Of a DNA stretch of 64,000 nucleotides, positions 26,051 through 37,250 are shown piece by piece. The position numbers were made by a program, and so were the translations under genes. Position 1 is the first letter of the stretch. Every line of letters starts with the position of its first letter. Below the pieces are notes generated by a model. That model saw nothing but the letters and a program-made list of their open reading frames with translations, did no database searches and was not told where the DNA came from. The stretch is from Paralvinella palmiformis (Eukaryota > Annelida > Polychaeta > Terebellida > Alvinellidae): contig JAODUP010000032.1 of the NCBI GenBank assembly GCA_025642065.1, positions 2,272,501 to 2,336,500 on the forward strand, given 5' to 3'.

Positions 26051-26738
26051 CTGTAGATCTGTTTAATTTGGCGAATATGAAATACTGACAAAAATGGCGA
26101 GTGACATAATATTTCCTGTCGCCAAAATATTATGTTTTACAGAACTTCATATTATACTCTGAAAGCACTGAATATGTGTAATATTCTAATTTTTCCAGCC
26201 ATGTTTAAGAACATTAGTTTGTCGAGTAGTAAAATCAAATGCATGAAATAACCAGCCTGCGTGTAGAGGTTTGATTCTAGTGATCTTGAGGCTGAGTTGA
26301 GTGTCTGCAATTTTGCGATTGGGTGTCAAGGAGTCACCGATTTGATTACTATACCAGGCACTGATTTTGCGTGGGAGATTTGTTATGATTTATAGAAAAA
26401 TTATATACAGTTTGATGCAATTTATCTTTAGCTTGCAATCCGTTACCTTTGTTGTCATTCAATAATGGCAATAGTTTGTCAATTACTAGTTCAGATCTGC
26501 TTATAATGGAATTACTCGTTACATAAAGGCCATGCAATGATCTAGTCTGCTTCAGATTTGGTTATGGCTGGTGAATAACGGTGTGCTTTGAAATATGTTT
26601 TTTTTCCGAATGGCCTAGAAAAGAAAGCAAAAATCCACTTTCATGACAGACCAAAATTAGCCATTTTTCGCTGTCACCAATATGTTCAAAATGACGAAAT
26701 CACCACATTTGCTGTCGCCAAATTAAGCTGATCTACAG
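26051..26738. mobile_element. MITE-like DNA element, 688 bp, TA target duplication
   Basis: Left end TA|CTGTAGATCTGTTTAATTTG, right end CAAATTAAGCTGATCTACAG|TA. This gives an imperfect terminal inverted repeat of about 25 bp flanked by TA dinucleotides (26049-26050, 26739-26740). TTTGGCGA/TCGCCAAA motifs recur inside. No transposase is seen. TA duplication is typical of Tc1/mariner or related cut-and-paste families. Confidence 0.7.
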
Positions 26739-27544
26739 TATGCATATTAGCCTTTAAAACGAAGACAAATGTGTTATGCCTACACACTAGATGTCTAAAA
26801 TCCGTCACCGGAAATTTCAGCGTGTTTTTTCTATTTCAATTACTGTCGTGTTTTCCGGGTGTATGTCTTTGTTAAAAGCATGGAAATTTGCAAAAGGAGT
26901 GACGGAGCCTAGTGTACAGAAATTTTAATAACACATACATTGGTTGTGTGGGCAGAAATGTCGCAATAAGTTTTGTATTTCACGGATCAGTTTGAGCTGG
27001 CAGCCATCTGGATAATTAATTATGCGATAGTATATACATGCATGTTCAGTGAATGCAAACGGAGAGTGATGACGTCACGAGCAACTTTTGAATAACAGTA
27101 TTTCACTGGGCAAAGGTACGTCGGAGTTTACTAAGAGACAAAGGATAGTACCGAATATTCATGATGATTCCATACAAGGTTACTGAATGGTGTCAGAAGA
27201 CAAACTCCGCGTACGTACGAACGTGTACGCGCCGTTTTATTAAACCATTGTCAGTTATAATGATGATATTTAAAAGGTTTTTACATGTTTAAATCAATGT
27301 ATTTCACACAAAGAAAGTAATTGAATATGCTGAAACTATGGGATAAATCTGTAAAGGATATTGACAACCAAAGGATGTATTGGTGCATTGCAAACAGGCC
27401 TGCGTAATTAACTCAGTGATCAACTGACAGTGTTTAATTTTCATGGAGGTCTGAAATAGGTAATTTTTACACTCACACGGTTTGGGGTCAGCACAGCCGG
27501 TCTAATGTTAAAATATTTTACTTCATATGTAGATGAAGAACTGA
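26739..27544. other. No gene recognised
   Basis: Mixed non-coding sequence; a palindromic GTACGTACGAACGTGTACGC cluster near 27210. Confidence 0.5.
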
Positions 27545-27712
27545 ACTTTGACAGGAAAAAATGCCACGAAAAGACATTTTGTGGAAACGCTGTTCTTTCT
27601 AGGACTGAAACTATAGAAGCACCTTCCTTGACAGGCCAAACACATATCCCGGTCGGGAAATAAGCATTTCATAGTCAACTGTATCGAATGCACCATATAG
27701 GTCTAGAAGAAT
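27545..27712 (-). pseudogene. LINE reverse transcriptase fragment (CR1/L2-like)
   Basis: Minus-strand translation reads LILLDLYGAFDTVDYEMLIS, then RPGYVFGLSRKVLL, a stop and FQS. This matches RT motif A of CR1/L2-type LINEs (LLDLSAAFDTVDH followed by ..R...FG..G..L.W..SYL). Stops and a frameshift show it is dead. Confidence 0.75.
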
Positions 27713-27769
27713 CAATAGTTAAATGGCATAAATACATGATCGTTTAGTGTTTGAACCTTATCTTCCATC

Positions 27770-27930
27770 CTCCACGTGACTCAATTCTTTCAGCCTCCCT
27801 ATTCCTCACTCCACTTAGGGTCCACATGCCTCGTTCAATTTAGCTTCTATATGAGTCCGTTCTCTCAGCCCCCCACATCCCTTGGTTCACTTAGCTTCCA
27901 TATAACTCAGCTCGTTAGAGTCTACTCTCC
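27770..27930. repeat. Degenerate tandem repeat, about 60-bp unit
   Basis: Three imperfect copies of a unit with CACTTAGCTTCCATATAACTC-type and CAGCCCCCCACATCC-type words. Confidence 0.5.
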
Positions 27931-28973
27931 ATAGAAATTATATAATCAGGCGACAGCTTTTTATTGAATGGCGAAACACCGACAGATAAAACTAATATTT
28001 GTGTACTACTTACTGAGCTACGAGGACACCAGTCCTATGTCGTAGAGAAAATTTATCTTCGTGTAATCAGAACGTATGTAATTCGCTTTTATAGTATTAA
28101 ATATTTTTAATATATCGTTAGTTTGTTCATCAAGTCTGAAGATATAAATATTGTTACTAAATAATCATATTTAAAATTAAAATAATCGGATGTTCCCAAA
28201 ATTAAAACTTGTCCACTAATTGCTTAATCTAATTAATATAAACATTACAAGAACTCCGCTAAAGATGGATTTTGTTAGCCCGAAAATGTCATTTGATCTG
28301 TTTGTTAACAATTTCTTAAATGATCTTTTCATATTGTCAGAAACTAATGTTTCGATTTATATCATGACTTGCTCATTCCCACTATAAAACTAAATTTCAG
28401 TTAGCGACCGTCCGTCTCTTATTTTCAAAAACGAGGAATGCTGTTTTTGCAAACGGCAATAACATTATTATAATTTTTGTCAAAGATCTATATTTTGCCG
28501 TTATATTAAATGTTTCTATAGAAACTAATAGATGACAGTCACTCAGATTACCCTGTTATCCTATCTAAATGTTTCAGAGATGACTAATGACCGACCCGAA
28601 ACGGCTTGTTCTTTACTGTCCGCGAAAATATGAAGGTACTTAATTTATTAGTAATTCTAGATAGATGAGTGGTAACTAGTATATATACTCCAATATACAC
28701 GAACAAAATGTTTTATTGGAAACTCGAATAGAATAAGACCTTAATATTTCGCCACAAGTAGCCATAGATATGTAAAATATGTGTCATCGTAAACTGATGT
28801 CAATGGGAGATTAATTAGATCAGAATACAAGGAATAATTCATGCCCACTCACACTTCCTACAACCTTAGCATATGTAGTAAGGCTTTGTCGTGACAGGTG
28901 CCTCGGCAAATATTGGCAGTTTGAGCATGGGAGCAATTAATGATTAGTCTCTCGATGAGTTAATACCTACAGA
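27931..28973. other. AT-rich region, no gene recognised
   Basis: No coding or structural signal could be supported. Confidence 0.5.
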
Positions 28974-29415
28974 GGTCGAAATAGCAGTAGTCCGGTAGTC
29001 CGAGGACTACCGGATATTGGGTCGGACTACCGACGTTGACGTCCGTGATAGTCCGACGGGTTACCGTCAAATACGGGAATAATTATAATCTTCGACGACG
29101 ACGTCTACTTACTAAAATGTAAAAGGAGCATAGCATTAGGATAGTACCATCTGACTGATACGACAATAACCCATGTGATGATGAATTCCTTACTCTCCAC
29201 CGTGTAATCGGCGCCCTTTGATTGTAGAGTTTAAAAACTCACTTGATTCTTAGCAGCCCTCACGGATTGTTCAAATTCAAATTTTGTGTTCAATGCTTTA
29301 TTTTGCTAAACATTAAGGCTGTTTGTGGACTACCAACTATCTCTAAAGACTACCAGATTTTCCAGCCAAGTAGTCCTGCTGACTAGCATAAGGTTTGTGA
29401 GTTATTTCTACTTTT
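28974..29415. mobile_element. Possible hAT-like element with palindromic end
   Basis: The left end CAGAGGTCGAAATAGCAGTA is followed by nested palindromes (28991-29014 and 29021-29057) built on GGACTACC. The right side (29335-29415) carries GGACTACC, GACTACCAG and GTAGTCCTGCTGACTAGC and ends GTTATTTCTAC. Its complement weakly mirrors the left end. hAT membership is a guess from the CAG start. Confidence 0.35.
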
Positions 29416-30489
29416 TACCCACCATGTGATAATGTCAGCATTTAATAATAAGAATTACCTTTTCTAATTAATAAAGTTTATTACAGTTTTTCGACTGGAA
29501 TCAGCAAACCGCCGTTTAAGAGCCATTTTTAACTGTATGTTACGTTCCCCGCCAATAATTTTCTTATGGTTTTATTGAAACCAGAACCATTTCTCGACCA
29601 CAGATTAGAGATGACCCTTGAAAGTTGTGTCATTGTCCACTCTGAACAGTGTCTTTGTCAATACTATAATCGTGTCTCAATCAATCCCACACGTAAGCTG
29701 TGTTTCATTAAGTGGCATAACTAAACTCTAATCCAGTCAGTGCCTCGTCTATGCCATGTCTCTCTGTGCTTTATGTAAACCATATCTTACATAATTAACC
29801 TACGAAAGGATCATACTATCAATAACAGTAACAGCAGTATATTCGGCGAGCTAGTAACCTAATGGCATGTTAGTATTAGTAGACACCTTGTTAGACATGC
29901 TATATCTTCAGCAGTAACTAGATCTAAGCCAGTCACTGCAGAAGATCTGAAGGAGAGGCTATAGTGGATTCCGGGGTTTGGCCTATTCCAGCCTTCACGT
30001 TCTTTGTTAGGTAGTAGACATGGGTAATACAAAACACAAAGTTTCAAAGGCTGGCTGTAATGTATAGGAGCCCCAAAAGGGGTCACGCATATATCTTACA
30101 AACGCTGGAATTATTCAGTGGCTGGGGACGAATACGTCAGTCCTTCCACCAGAGGCGTTGCTCCAAGACCGAAATAGGGGCTTGTTCACGTACTTCATTC
30201 TGAAAGGTCTGCCGCCTGAAATGAAGAACGTCTGTGTTTAAGGTTTAATGATCAGTCGACATGGTTTGAAAACCGATTTCTTAAGATGGACAGTTATGTA
30301 TTTATAAATAGATACGATGTTCAACTTATAATTTAGTATAAAGCTGAGAGTTTGGTTTCCTCTGGTGTTACTTTTTTGGCGTCGACGACATTGTCAGTGA
30401 TAAAGCCAATTAACATGACAGAAGTTTATATGAATATCATTATATCGATATTACAGAGATCTTTCACCATGACGATGAATAATTTACCA
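29416..30489. other. No gene recognised
   Basis: A 75-codon minus frame at 29859-30086 has mixed composition but no recognised family. Confidence 0.5.
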
Positions 30490-30583
30490 CGCACGCACGC
30501 ACGCATGAACACGCACGCGCACACACGCACGCGCGCAAGCACACAAACACACACACACTCTCTCTCAAACACACTCAAACACA

Positions 30584-30628
<45 letters not shown>
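30490..30628. repeat. CACG/CA and (TA)n microsatellite
   Basis: (CGCA)n and CA-rich 30490-30582, (TA)n 30587-30628. Confidence 0.95.
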
Positions 30629-30629
<1 letters not shown>

Positions 30630-31099
30630 GTTGATAAATGTAGAAATAAGACCAAACCTTTTAACGGCCATTTACAATATGTGACAGCCACTGACAAATA
30701 ATACCTCCATTACGTCCAAGATCACATTATATTGCAATATCTAATTTAATAAATGGGTAGATAAAACAAGAATAACATGATTAAATAAATGCAAATTGCT
30801 ATTAGAAATTATGTTATCCTAGTTCACACACTGAGTTAGCCAGCCATTTTGGGCAGGAATCGAATTTCCAGCCTTCGTTACTTTATGGGAGATAATTCAG
30901 TCTTGTCATAATGGGGAACATAATGGAATGATATGGCGTCTATTAGCTGGTAATATGAATGGTGTGCTATCTCTTAGTTGGTATTATGAATAATCGCTCC
31001 ACTGTATTATATTGGCACATTACACGTCTACTAGGTTTGTCGTATATAACATGAAATACTCCCTCCCTCTTGAGTGAGTTAGCGAGTGAGTATACAAGC
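30629..31099. other. No gene recognised
   Basis: AT-rich; a local two-copy TCTTAGTTGGTATTATGAAT-like duplication near 30940-30990. Confidence 0.5.
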
Positions 31100-32169
31100 A
31101 AACGTGCGTGCGTGCATGCGTGTGTGTGTGTGTGTGTGTGCATGCGTGTGTGTGTGCATGCGTGTGTGTGTGTGTGCATGCGTGTGTGCATGCGTGTGCG
31201 TGTTTTAGGGTACATAGTAAGAGGCAACAGGCACAGAGCATCAATATATCTAAACATCCTTCGAAACCTACCTCCATAAATCTAAATACAACTATACATA
31301 CATTAATCTAAAATAAAATGTTCCATCCCTCCACATATTGATAAATGTGTGCCTATACCTAAGCATGTGTCTGGTCTACTCATCAGCCTGTGGGAACCAG
31401 CTAATTCGCTTTTCGTACGCGACAAATATGTCACGCCCACAGGAAAGCGGCTACATGCAGGCTACGTACAAAAAGCGGAAGCACGTAAAAACATACCTTT
31501 TAATACCACAGCTCGCAACAAACAACACGTGCGTGTGGTTCAATGGTGACTTGCTACATACATATAATAAACTATTTTGACACCACAGTTTACATTCAAC
31601 AGTAATTTTCTGTGGTCCAAAAGAAACCTGTATATAAAGCATTTCGACACCTCAGATGCTGACCTCAGCTTTATTCTGTGTTCGAATAACTAAATAAATC
31701 CTACCTATATGAACCATGTATCAATACACGTCCGACTGGTCTGGCGTCGAAGTTCTTCTCTAACCTAAGTGAAAATTCAAGCCCTATATATAGCCTCAGC
31801 GTGTTAACAAACATTACAGTTTGTTCATAACAAAGAGAATGTACACTAACTCAGTATGGACTCACTGAAGTGATTTAACTAAAATAAAAACAAAGTATCA
31901 ATACCGCACAATGGATTATTACTGGACTAGAACGAAATATCGTCTCAAATACTATGATTTACTCGAACCTAACAGCTAATCCTCATATGTTTCCGTTCAT
32001 CACTATGAACGTTCATTCACACCACTTGAATGGTCCCCAAGTATATGCAAGTTAGGTGTGGTGGGATTCAAATTAAAGCCTGCACCACTTGATCTATTTG
32101 ACCATGGTCGAGAACAAGGATTTCAGGCAGATTCCGATACTGTGAAATGACACGTCGGGATAGTAATAG
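31100..32169 (-). mobile_element. Element L, copy B, with AC tail (minus strand)
   Basis: On the minus strand the 968-bp body (32169-31202) matches copy A end to end. It finishes GTACCCTAAAAC and continues into an AC/GCAC-rich tail (31201-31103). The body ends are the same as in copy A, supporting real element ends at GTCCCGACGTG-like and CTAAAAC. Confidence 0.8.
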
Positions 32170-32454
32170 CTATACATTTAACAAATTTCCTATATCAGTG
32201 TAATCTAATTACTCATAATATGGGAAATCTGTCCGCAGCTTAATACCCATGGAGATGCCTGCTGAGTAACAAACGACTCCAGGAGTATAAATCCATCAAG
32301 CAGCATTGTATGAATTAATAGGTCGTTTTGCCAGACCACATAAGAGGACAACAATATAGATTCTACATTATACATAACAAAGCTAATAAACTCAAACATG
32401 TTGTAATAAGGAATCTGGATGGAAATAGATAAGATGTCTGGCACGGGCAATGTG

Positions 32455-32689
<235 letters not shown>

Positions 32690-32944
32690 CCCAAACTCCC
32701 AAACACATTACTAAAATAATCCAGAAGCCGTGGAAAGTTTGGAGTAGAATGATCCATTTGCATCACGCAGTAGTGAGAATGTTTAGATTAATTATCTAAG
32801 CAGCCCTATTTATAGCTATTTTTCAACTGCTGTATCTTTCTTCAAAGCAATACTATATAAACCATACAACCCAATTGTCACTGTCTTCAAAGATCAGTTT
32901 TTACAACGAGCAGGCGTCATGAAGCGGCTACTATTAAAACTGTT
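32690..32944. other. Spacer before tandem duplication
   Basis: No feature recognised. Confidence 0.4.
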
Positions 32945-34120
32945 TAGCTTAATTGCTATTAAAAGACTGACATCTGCGCTGAAGCAAACCGTAATAGCGC
33001 GTCATAGCTTCCGTACTGTTTGAATTATTTTCAAACCTGACCTAAAGTCTGCTATTCTAACTATTGTAGTTCTTAAATGTTATTTATGACAAGCAGATTA
33101 GAGCTAATCTTGAATGTCATAGTAGAAACTGGACATAACTGGACCTAGGAAAGATAATTCATTGAACGCATAATTTCAAATTATGAAGTTCTTATATATA
33201 AAACACACCAACCACACGAGCTGTGTCCAATGCCACCGCTCGAGATGCGATGCAGTGTTTCTATTCCTGAGTCAGGAGTACATGCTTTAAGAGCGTACTG
33301 TGTCTGCTACAGTCATTTAAATGCTGGATAACCAGGCCAAACACTTAAACGGCGTGCCTCCAAAGACGCAAATAGTGCACGGAATATACAGCTCTAGATA
33401 AACTTTTCTTAGAACGCATGGACCTGGAAACATACAGTCTCCACGCACAGAAAAGGAACATCTTAACCGCAGCATATTATGCCTTGTGATATTTGCTGGA
33501 GGGTCAAATACCTCATAAACATACAAATCCAATAAATACTATGACCTACTCGTCACTATTACATCGGCGCTTTAGCAGACCGTTATGGCGGAATTGCCGT
33601 TCTATATATTAACATTTTCAAATCAGACCTAATGTCTGCTATACAAAGTATAATTATAATATAGGGTTTTATTAATGACAAGGAGACTAAAGTTAGCCTT
33701 GAATGTCATAGTACAGACTGGACATAACTGGACCTAGGAAAGATAATTCTATTCCCACAAACAACTAAGGTGAATTATATATACAACTAAACTTGTTATA
33801 TAAACCAACCACACGAGCTGAGTCCAATGCCACCGCTCGAGATGCGATGCAGTGTTTCTATTCCTGAGTTTTTGTGTACATGCTTTAAGAGCGTACTGTG
33901 TCTGCTACAGTCATTTAAATGCTGGATAACCAGGCCAACCACTTAAACGGCGTGCCTCCAAAGACGCAAATAGTGCACGGAATATACAGCTCTATATCAA
34001 CTTTTCTTAGAACGCATGGACCTGGAAACATACAGTCTCCACGCACAGAAAAAGGAACATCTCAACCGCAGCATAATATGCCTTGTGATATTTGCTGGAG
34101 GGTCAAATACCTCATAAGCA

Positions 34121-34126
<6 letters not shown>
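32945..34126. repeat. Two-copy tandem duplication, period about 597 bp
   Basis: CCACCGCTCGAGATGCGATG occurs at 33233 and 33830. The following roughly 300 bp (CTGGATAACCAGGCCAA, ATAGTGCACGGAATATACAG, TTTGCTGGAGGGTCAAATAC) is nearly identical in both copies, while the 5' parts (for example 33035-33055 against 33630-33650) are more diverged. Short antisense frames here have no family match. Confidence 0.85.
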
Positions 34127-34174
<48 letters not shown>

Positions 34175-34320
34175 TGTGTGTGTGTTTTTTTTAGTTGTGT
34201 ACAATAAGGCACAGGCACAGAGAATCTCGAACCGTGAATTCACACTCTGGACGTTTCTTCAGGGAACTGAATCCAGAGTGGCGACTTTTCTTGCTGAGAC
34301 ATGTGTAATGTCTCACCAGT
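34127..34320 (-). mobile_element. Element M, copy 4, with (AC)n tail (minus strand)
   Basis: Minus strand starts ACTGGTGAGACATTACACAT, has the inverted pair CACTCTGGA and TCCAGAGTG, CACGGTTCGAGATTC and CTGTGCCTGTGCCTTATTG. It ends ACTAAAAAAAACAC with an AC tail (34184-34127). The tail abuts the end of the second copy of the 597-bp duplication. Confidence 0.8.
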
Positions 34321-34510
34321 GTGTCTGTTTGTCTGTCTGTCTGCAATATTGTGTCAGTGAATAGGTGAATGATTGAATGAGTGAAGGGTAGGTGGGTAGG
34401 GTGAATGGGTCCTTGAGTGAATGAGTCAGTGATTGAGTGAGTCGGTCGGTCGGAACAACACTTTTAATGTCACATCCTACGAAATAGGACAGGTGAGAGC
34501 CCAATCTCGA

Positions 34511-34547
<37 letters not shown>

Positions 34548-36046
34548 CGTGTGTGTGTGTGTGTGCGTGTGCGTGCGTGTGTGTGATTCCGAACTGACCA
34601 GTTTACCAGCTATCTGTCAATATCCAATATATTTCTAGATAATCCGCTTACAATCGTCTGTTATCGACGGACACACAAATAAACTACGAGATGAGGTCAA
34701 GGTCAGATAACCGCCTTCGGCATTAACATTCAACATGGCGGCTTTTGGACATAATTTCCTAAACAGCCACCGGAATCAAAGAAATGGACGAGCTGTATGT
34801 CTCCGAGACATAATCCTATCAGTGTGTTCCACTGTCGGACACAAATATGGTCTTTTCACGCTTGTGAAGATTCTGTGATCTTCAGTGATCTAATCTATGG
34901 ATCGACCACAACGATTTCCCTATTAACTTTAGGACATGGAGAAATATATAACGGATACATCTTTCAAATTGGTGACATCCGCAGTACATTAGCTTAGAAT
35001 TCGCTACAAAACACGTTATGTTAACATTTATTTATAAAAACTAAATGTTACATTGCACGACCCTCACTTTCTAAAATACCCGTGCTACATAGATTAGTTC
35101 AAAAATAAATAAGACAACCAGGTTGTATTATATTTTAGACCACCCAGAATTGCATCTACAACCGAGGTGAATATGTATGTTCTAGCAAAAGGACATTAAA
35201 TTTATGTTGTGTTTTCGGTATTCATTTTATTTTATATTTGTATCATCTGTAATACTTGTAATTATGACAATATCAAGACTAAGATACGAGGTGGTCAGAG
35301 GAAACATGATGACGTCACTGTTTCATCAATTGTCTTTCTACACAAAGCCAATACTGATCTAACTAAGGAAGAGTAACTACTTTGTGACTGGTTTTGATCA
35401 TGTTCTTGCATCGGAAGTTGAGATATAATTAGCAAAAAGAAGTCAATTATTTTCAGGCAGCTAACATTTGAAGATTTTCCTTATAGAACGATGTTTATGC
35501 GAAGCTTTCTTGTTAATAGTATATTGTTAATATAATAATTACCTAGATGTTTGTTTGATTATTTGCCTGTTTGTGTGTACCAACACAATCCTATACATAT
35601 ATACCTTTCTTTACAATTTGCAGAGCCAAGCCACAACAATTATCGTTGTTTAACAAAATAACCAAACAAACAAAATCGATGCTTAATTCACTTTTATATT
35701 CTCATCAACAAACATCGTTATATGCTAGCGTATCAATTATAAACTAGTAAAGAGAATATAAAACATATTGTTAGCTCATTATAGAGAATTTATTTTTTTA
35801 ATTATTTTACCATAAATTCTGTAATGATGTGACCGTTTTATAGATACTGGTTAGTCTTGTTTATGAGGTAGCCGTTTTTGTTTTAATAATTAGTCCAAAA
35901 GTGTTGACTCACAATCTCTAATAACATAATGGCTTCTACTCTCCATCTGTAGGAACGCACTTTTTTGTTGGGATTCTTATCATTTTTCAACACTCGTTAT
36001 TTTATGCTTAATGCTGCTGCTTTTAACAGAAGATGTTATCCTAAAA
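34321..36046. other. No gene recognised; GT microsatellite
   Basis: GTGAATGAGT-type degenerate repeats at 34355-34452, (GT)n with GC steps at 34512-34585. A 66-codon plus frame at 34797-34997 has no family match. Confidence 0.5.
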
Positions 36047-36141
36047 CACTGTCATCAGATTGTCATCAGACAGGCTGTCGTTAGACTGTCACCAGACAGA
36101 CTGTCATTAGACTGTCACCAGACTGTCTTCAGACTGTCATA
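36047..36141. repeat. Minisatellite of AGACTGTCATC-type units
   Basis: About nine contiguous units of 10-12 bp (CTGTCATCAGA, CTGTCACCAGA variants). There are no spacers, so it is not a CRISPR. Confidence 0.75.
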
Positions 36142-36210
36142 TGCTTAATCGGGTAGTTGATGAAATGTTTAAGAATAGCCATAGGAAGCTGTGATTATTA
36201 CTACCCTGAA

Positions 36211-36284
<74 letters not shown>
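36211..36284. repeat. (AC)n microsatellite
   Basis: Perfect AC repeat of about 36 units preceding the SINE S1 head. Confidence 0.97.
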
Positions 36285-36286
<2 letters not shown>

Positions 36287-36317
36287 TCGAGCCGCGATAG
36301 CGCAGTTAGTTAGAGCG
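36285..36317 (+). repeat. Duplicated head of SINE S1 (left target-site copy)
   Basis: The 33 bp from CATTCGAGCC to TTAGAGCG are identical to 36985-37017. They flank element L copy C and its AC tail as a direct repeat exactly 700 bp apart. Confidence 0.85.
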
Positions 36318-36984
36318 CACATTCTCTTTGTTATGGACAAACTGTAATGTTTGTTAACACGCTGAGGCTATATATAGGGCTTGAATTTTCACTTAGGTTA
36401 GAGAAGAACTTCGACGCCAGACCAGTCGGACGTGTATTGATACACGGTTCATATAGGTAGGATTTATTCAGCTATTCGAACCCAGAATAAAGCTGAGGTC
36501 AGCATCTGAGGTGTCGAAATGCTTTATATACAGGTTTCTTTTGGACCACAGAAAATTACTGTTGAATGTAAACTGTGGTGTCAAAATAGTTTATGATATG
36601 TGTGTAGCAAGTCACCATTGAACCACACGCACGTGTTGTTTGTTGCGAGCTGTGGTATCAAATGGTATGTTTTTACGTGCTTCCGCTTTTTGTACGTAGC
36701 CTGCATGTAGCCGCTTTCCTGTGGGCGTGACATATTTGTCGCGTACGAAAAGCGAATTAGCTGGTTCCCACAAGCTGATGAGTAGACCAGACACATGCTT
36801 AGGTATACGCACACATTTATCAATATGTGGAGGTATTGAACATTTTATATTTAGATTAATGTATGTATAGTTGTATTTAGATTTATGGAGGTAGGTTTCG
36901 AAGGATGTTTAGATATGTTGATGCTCTGTGCCTGTTGCCTCTTACTATGTACCCTAAAACACACACACACACACACACACACAC
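36318..36984 (+). mobile_element. Element L, copy C, 5'-truncated, with (AC)n tail
   Basis: Matches copies A and B only from ACATTCTCTTTGTTATG onward (642 bp), ends GTACCCTAAAAC at 36960 and continues into (AC)n to 36984. The 5' third of the element is absent. It is inserted inside SINE S1. Confidence 0.85.
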
Positions 36985-37250
36985 ATTCGAGCCGCGATAG
37001 CGCAGTTAGTTAGAGCGTACGACTCGTTCTCGAACGGTCGCGGGTTCGAGAGTCCGTGAGCTGCAATGCTGTCATGTGGCGACTGGTTCACTCATCCATA
37101 AAAAATGAGCACCATGCGTTGTGTGCTCTCTTGGGATTTGAGATATGTGCTGGATGGAAACAGATCTGAGTCAGGGATAATAATATTGTAAAGTGCGTTA
37201 GAGCAGCTTCTAGCTGAATAGAGCGTTCTAAAAATGTCAGTTATTATTAT
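36985..37250 (+). mobile_element. SINE family S1, copy a (tRNA-derived)
   Basis: Head GCCGCGATAGCGCAGTTAG (box A) and GGTCGCGGGTTCGAGAGTCC (box B) at tRNA spacing. The body has GCTGCAATGCTGTCATGTGG, ATGTGCTGGATGG, GAGCAGCTTCTAGCTGAATA and a TTATTATTAT tail. It aligns with 49805-50122. Confidence 0.85.

Noticed and set aside
29859..30086. 75-codon minus frame
   Set aside because: Complex composition but no motif; may be repeat-derived.
34797..34997. 66-codon plus frame of mixed composition
   Set aside because: No acceptor in a convincing context and no family resemblance.
36047..36141. Possible CRISPR-like array
   Set aside because: Contiguous 10-12 bp units without spacers, eukaryotic context; a minisatellite.
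36985..37060. Genuine tRNA gene
   Set aside because: Box A and B are present but the acceptor stem does not pair and the sequence continues into a SINE body shared with 49805-50122.
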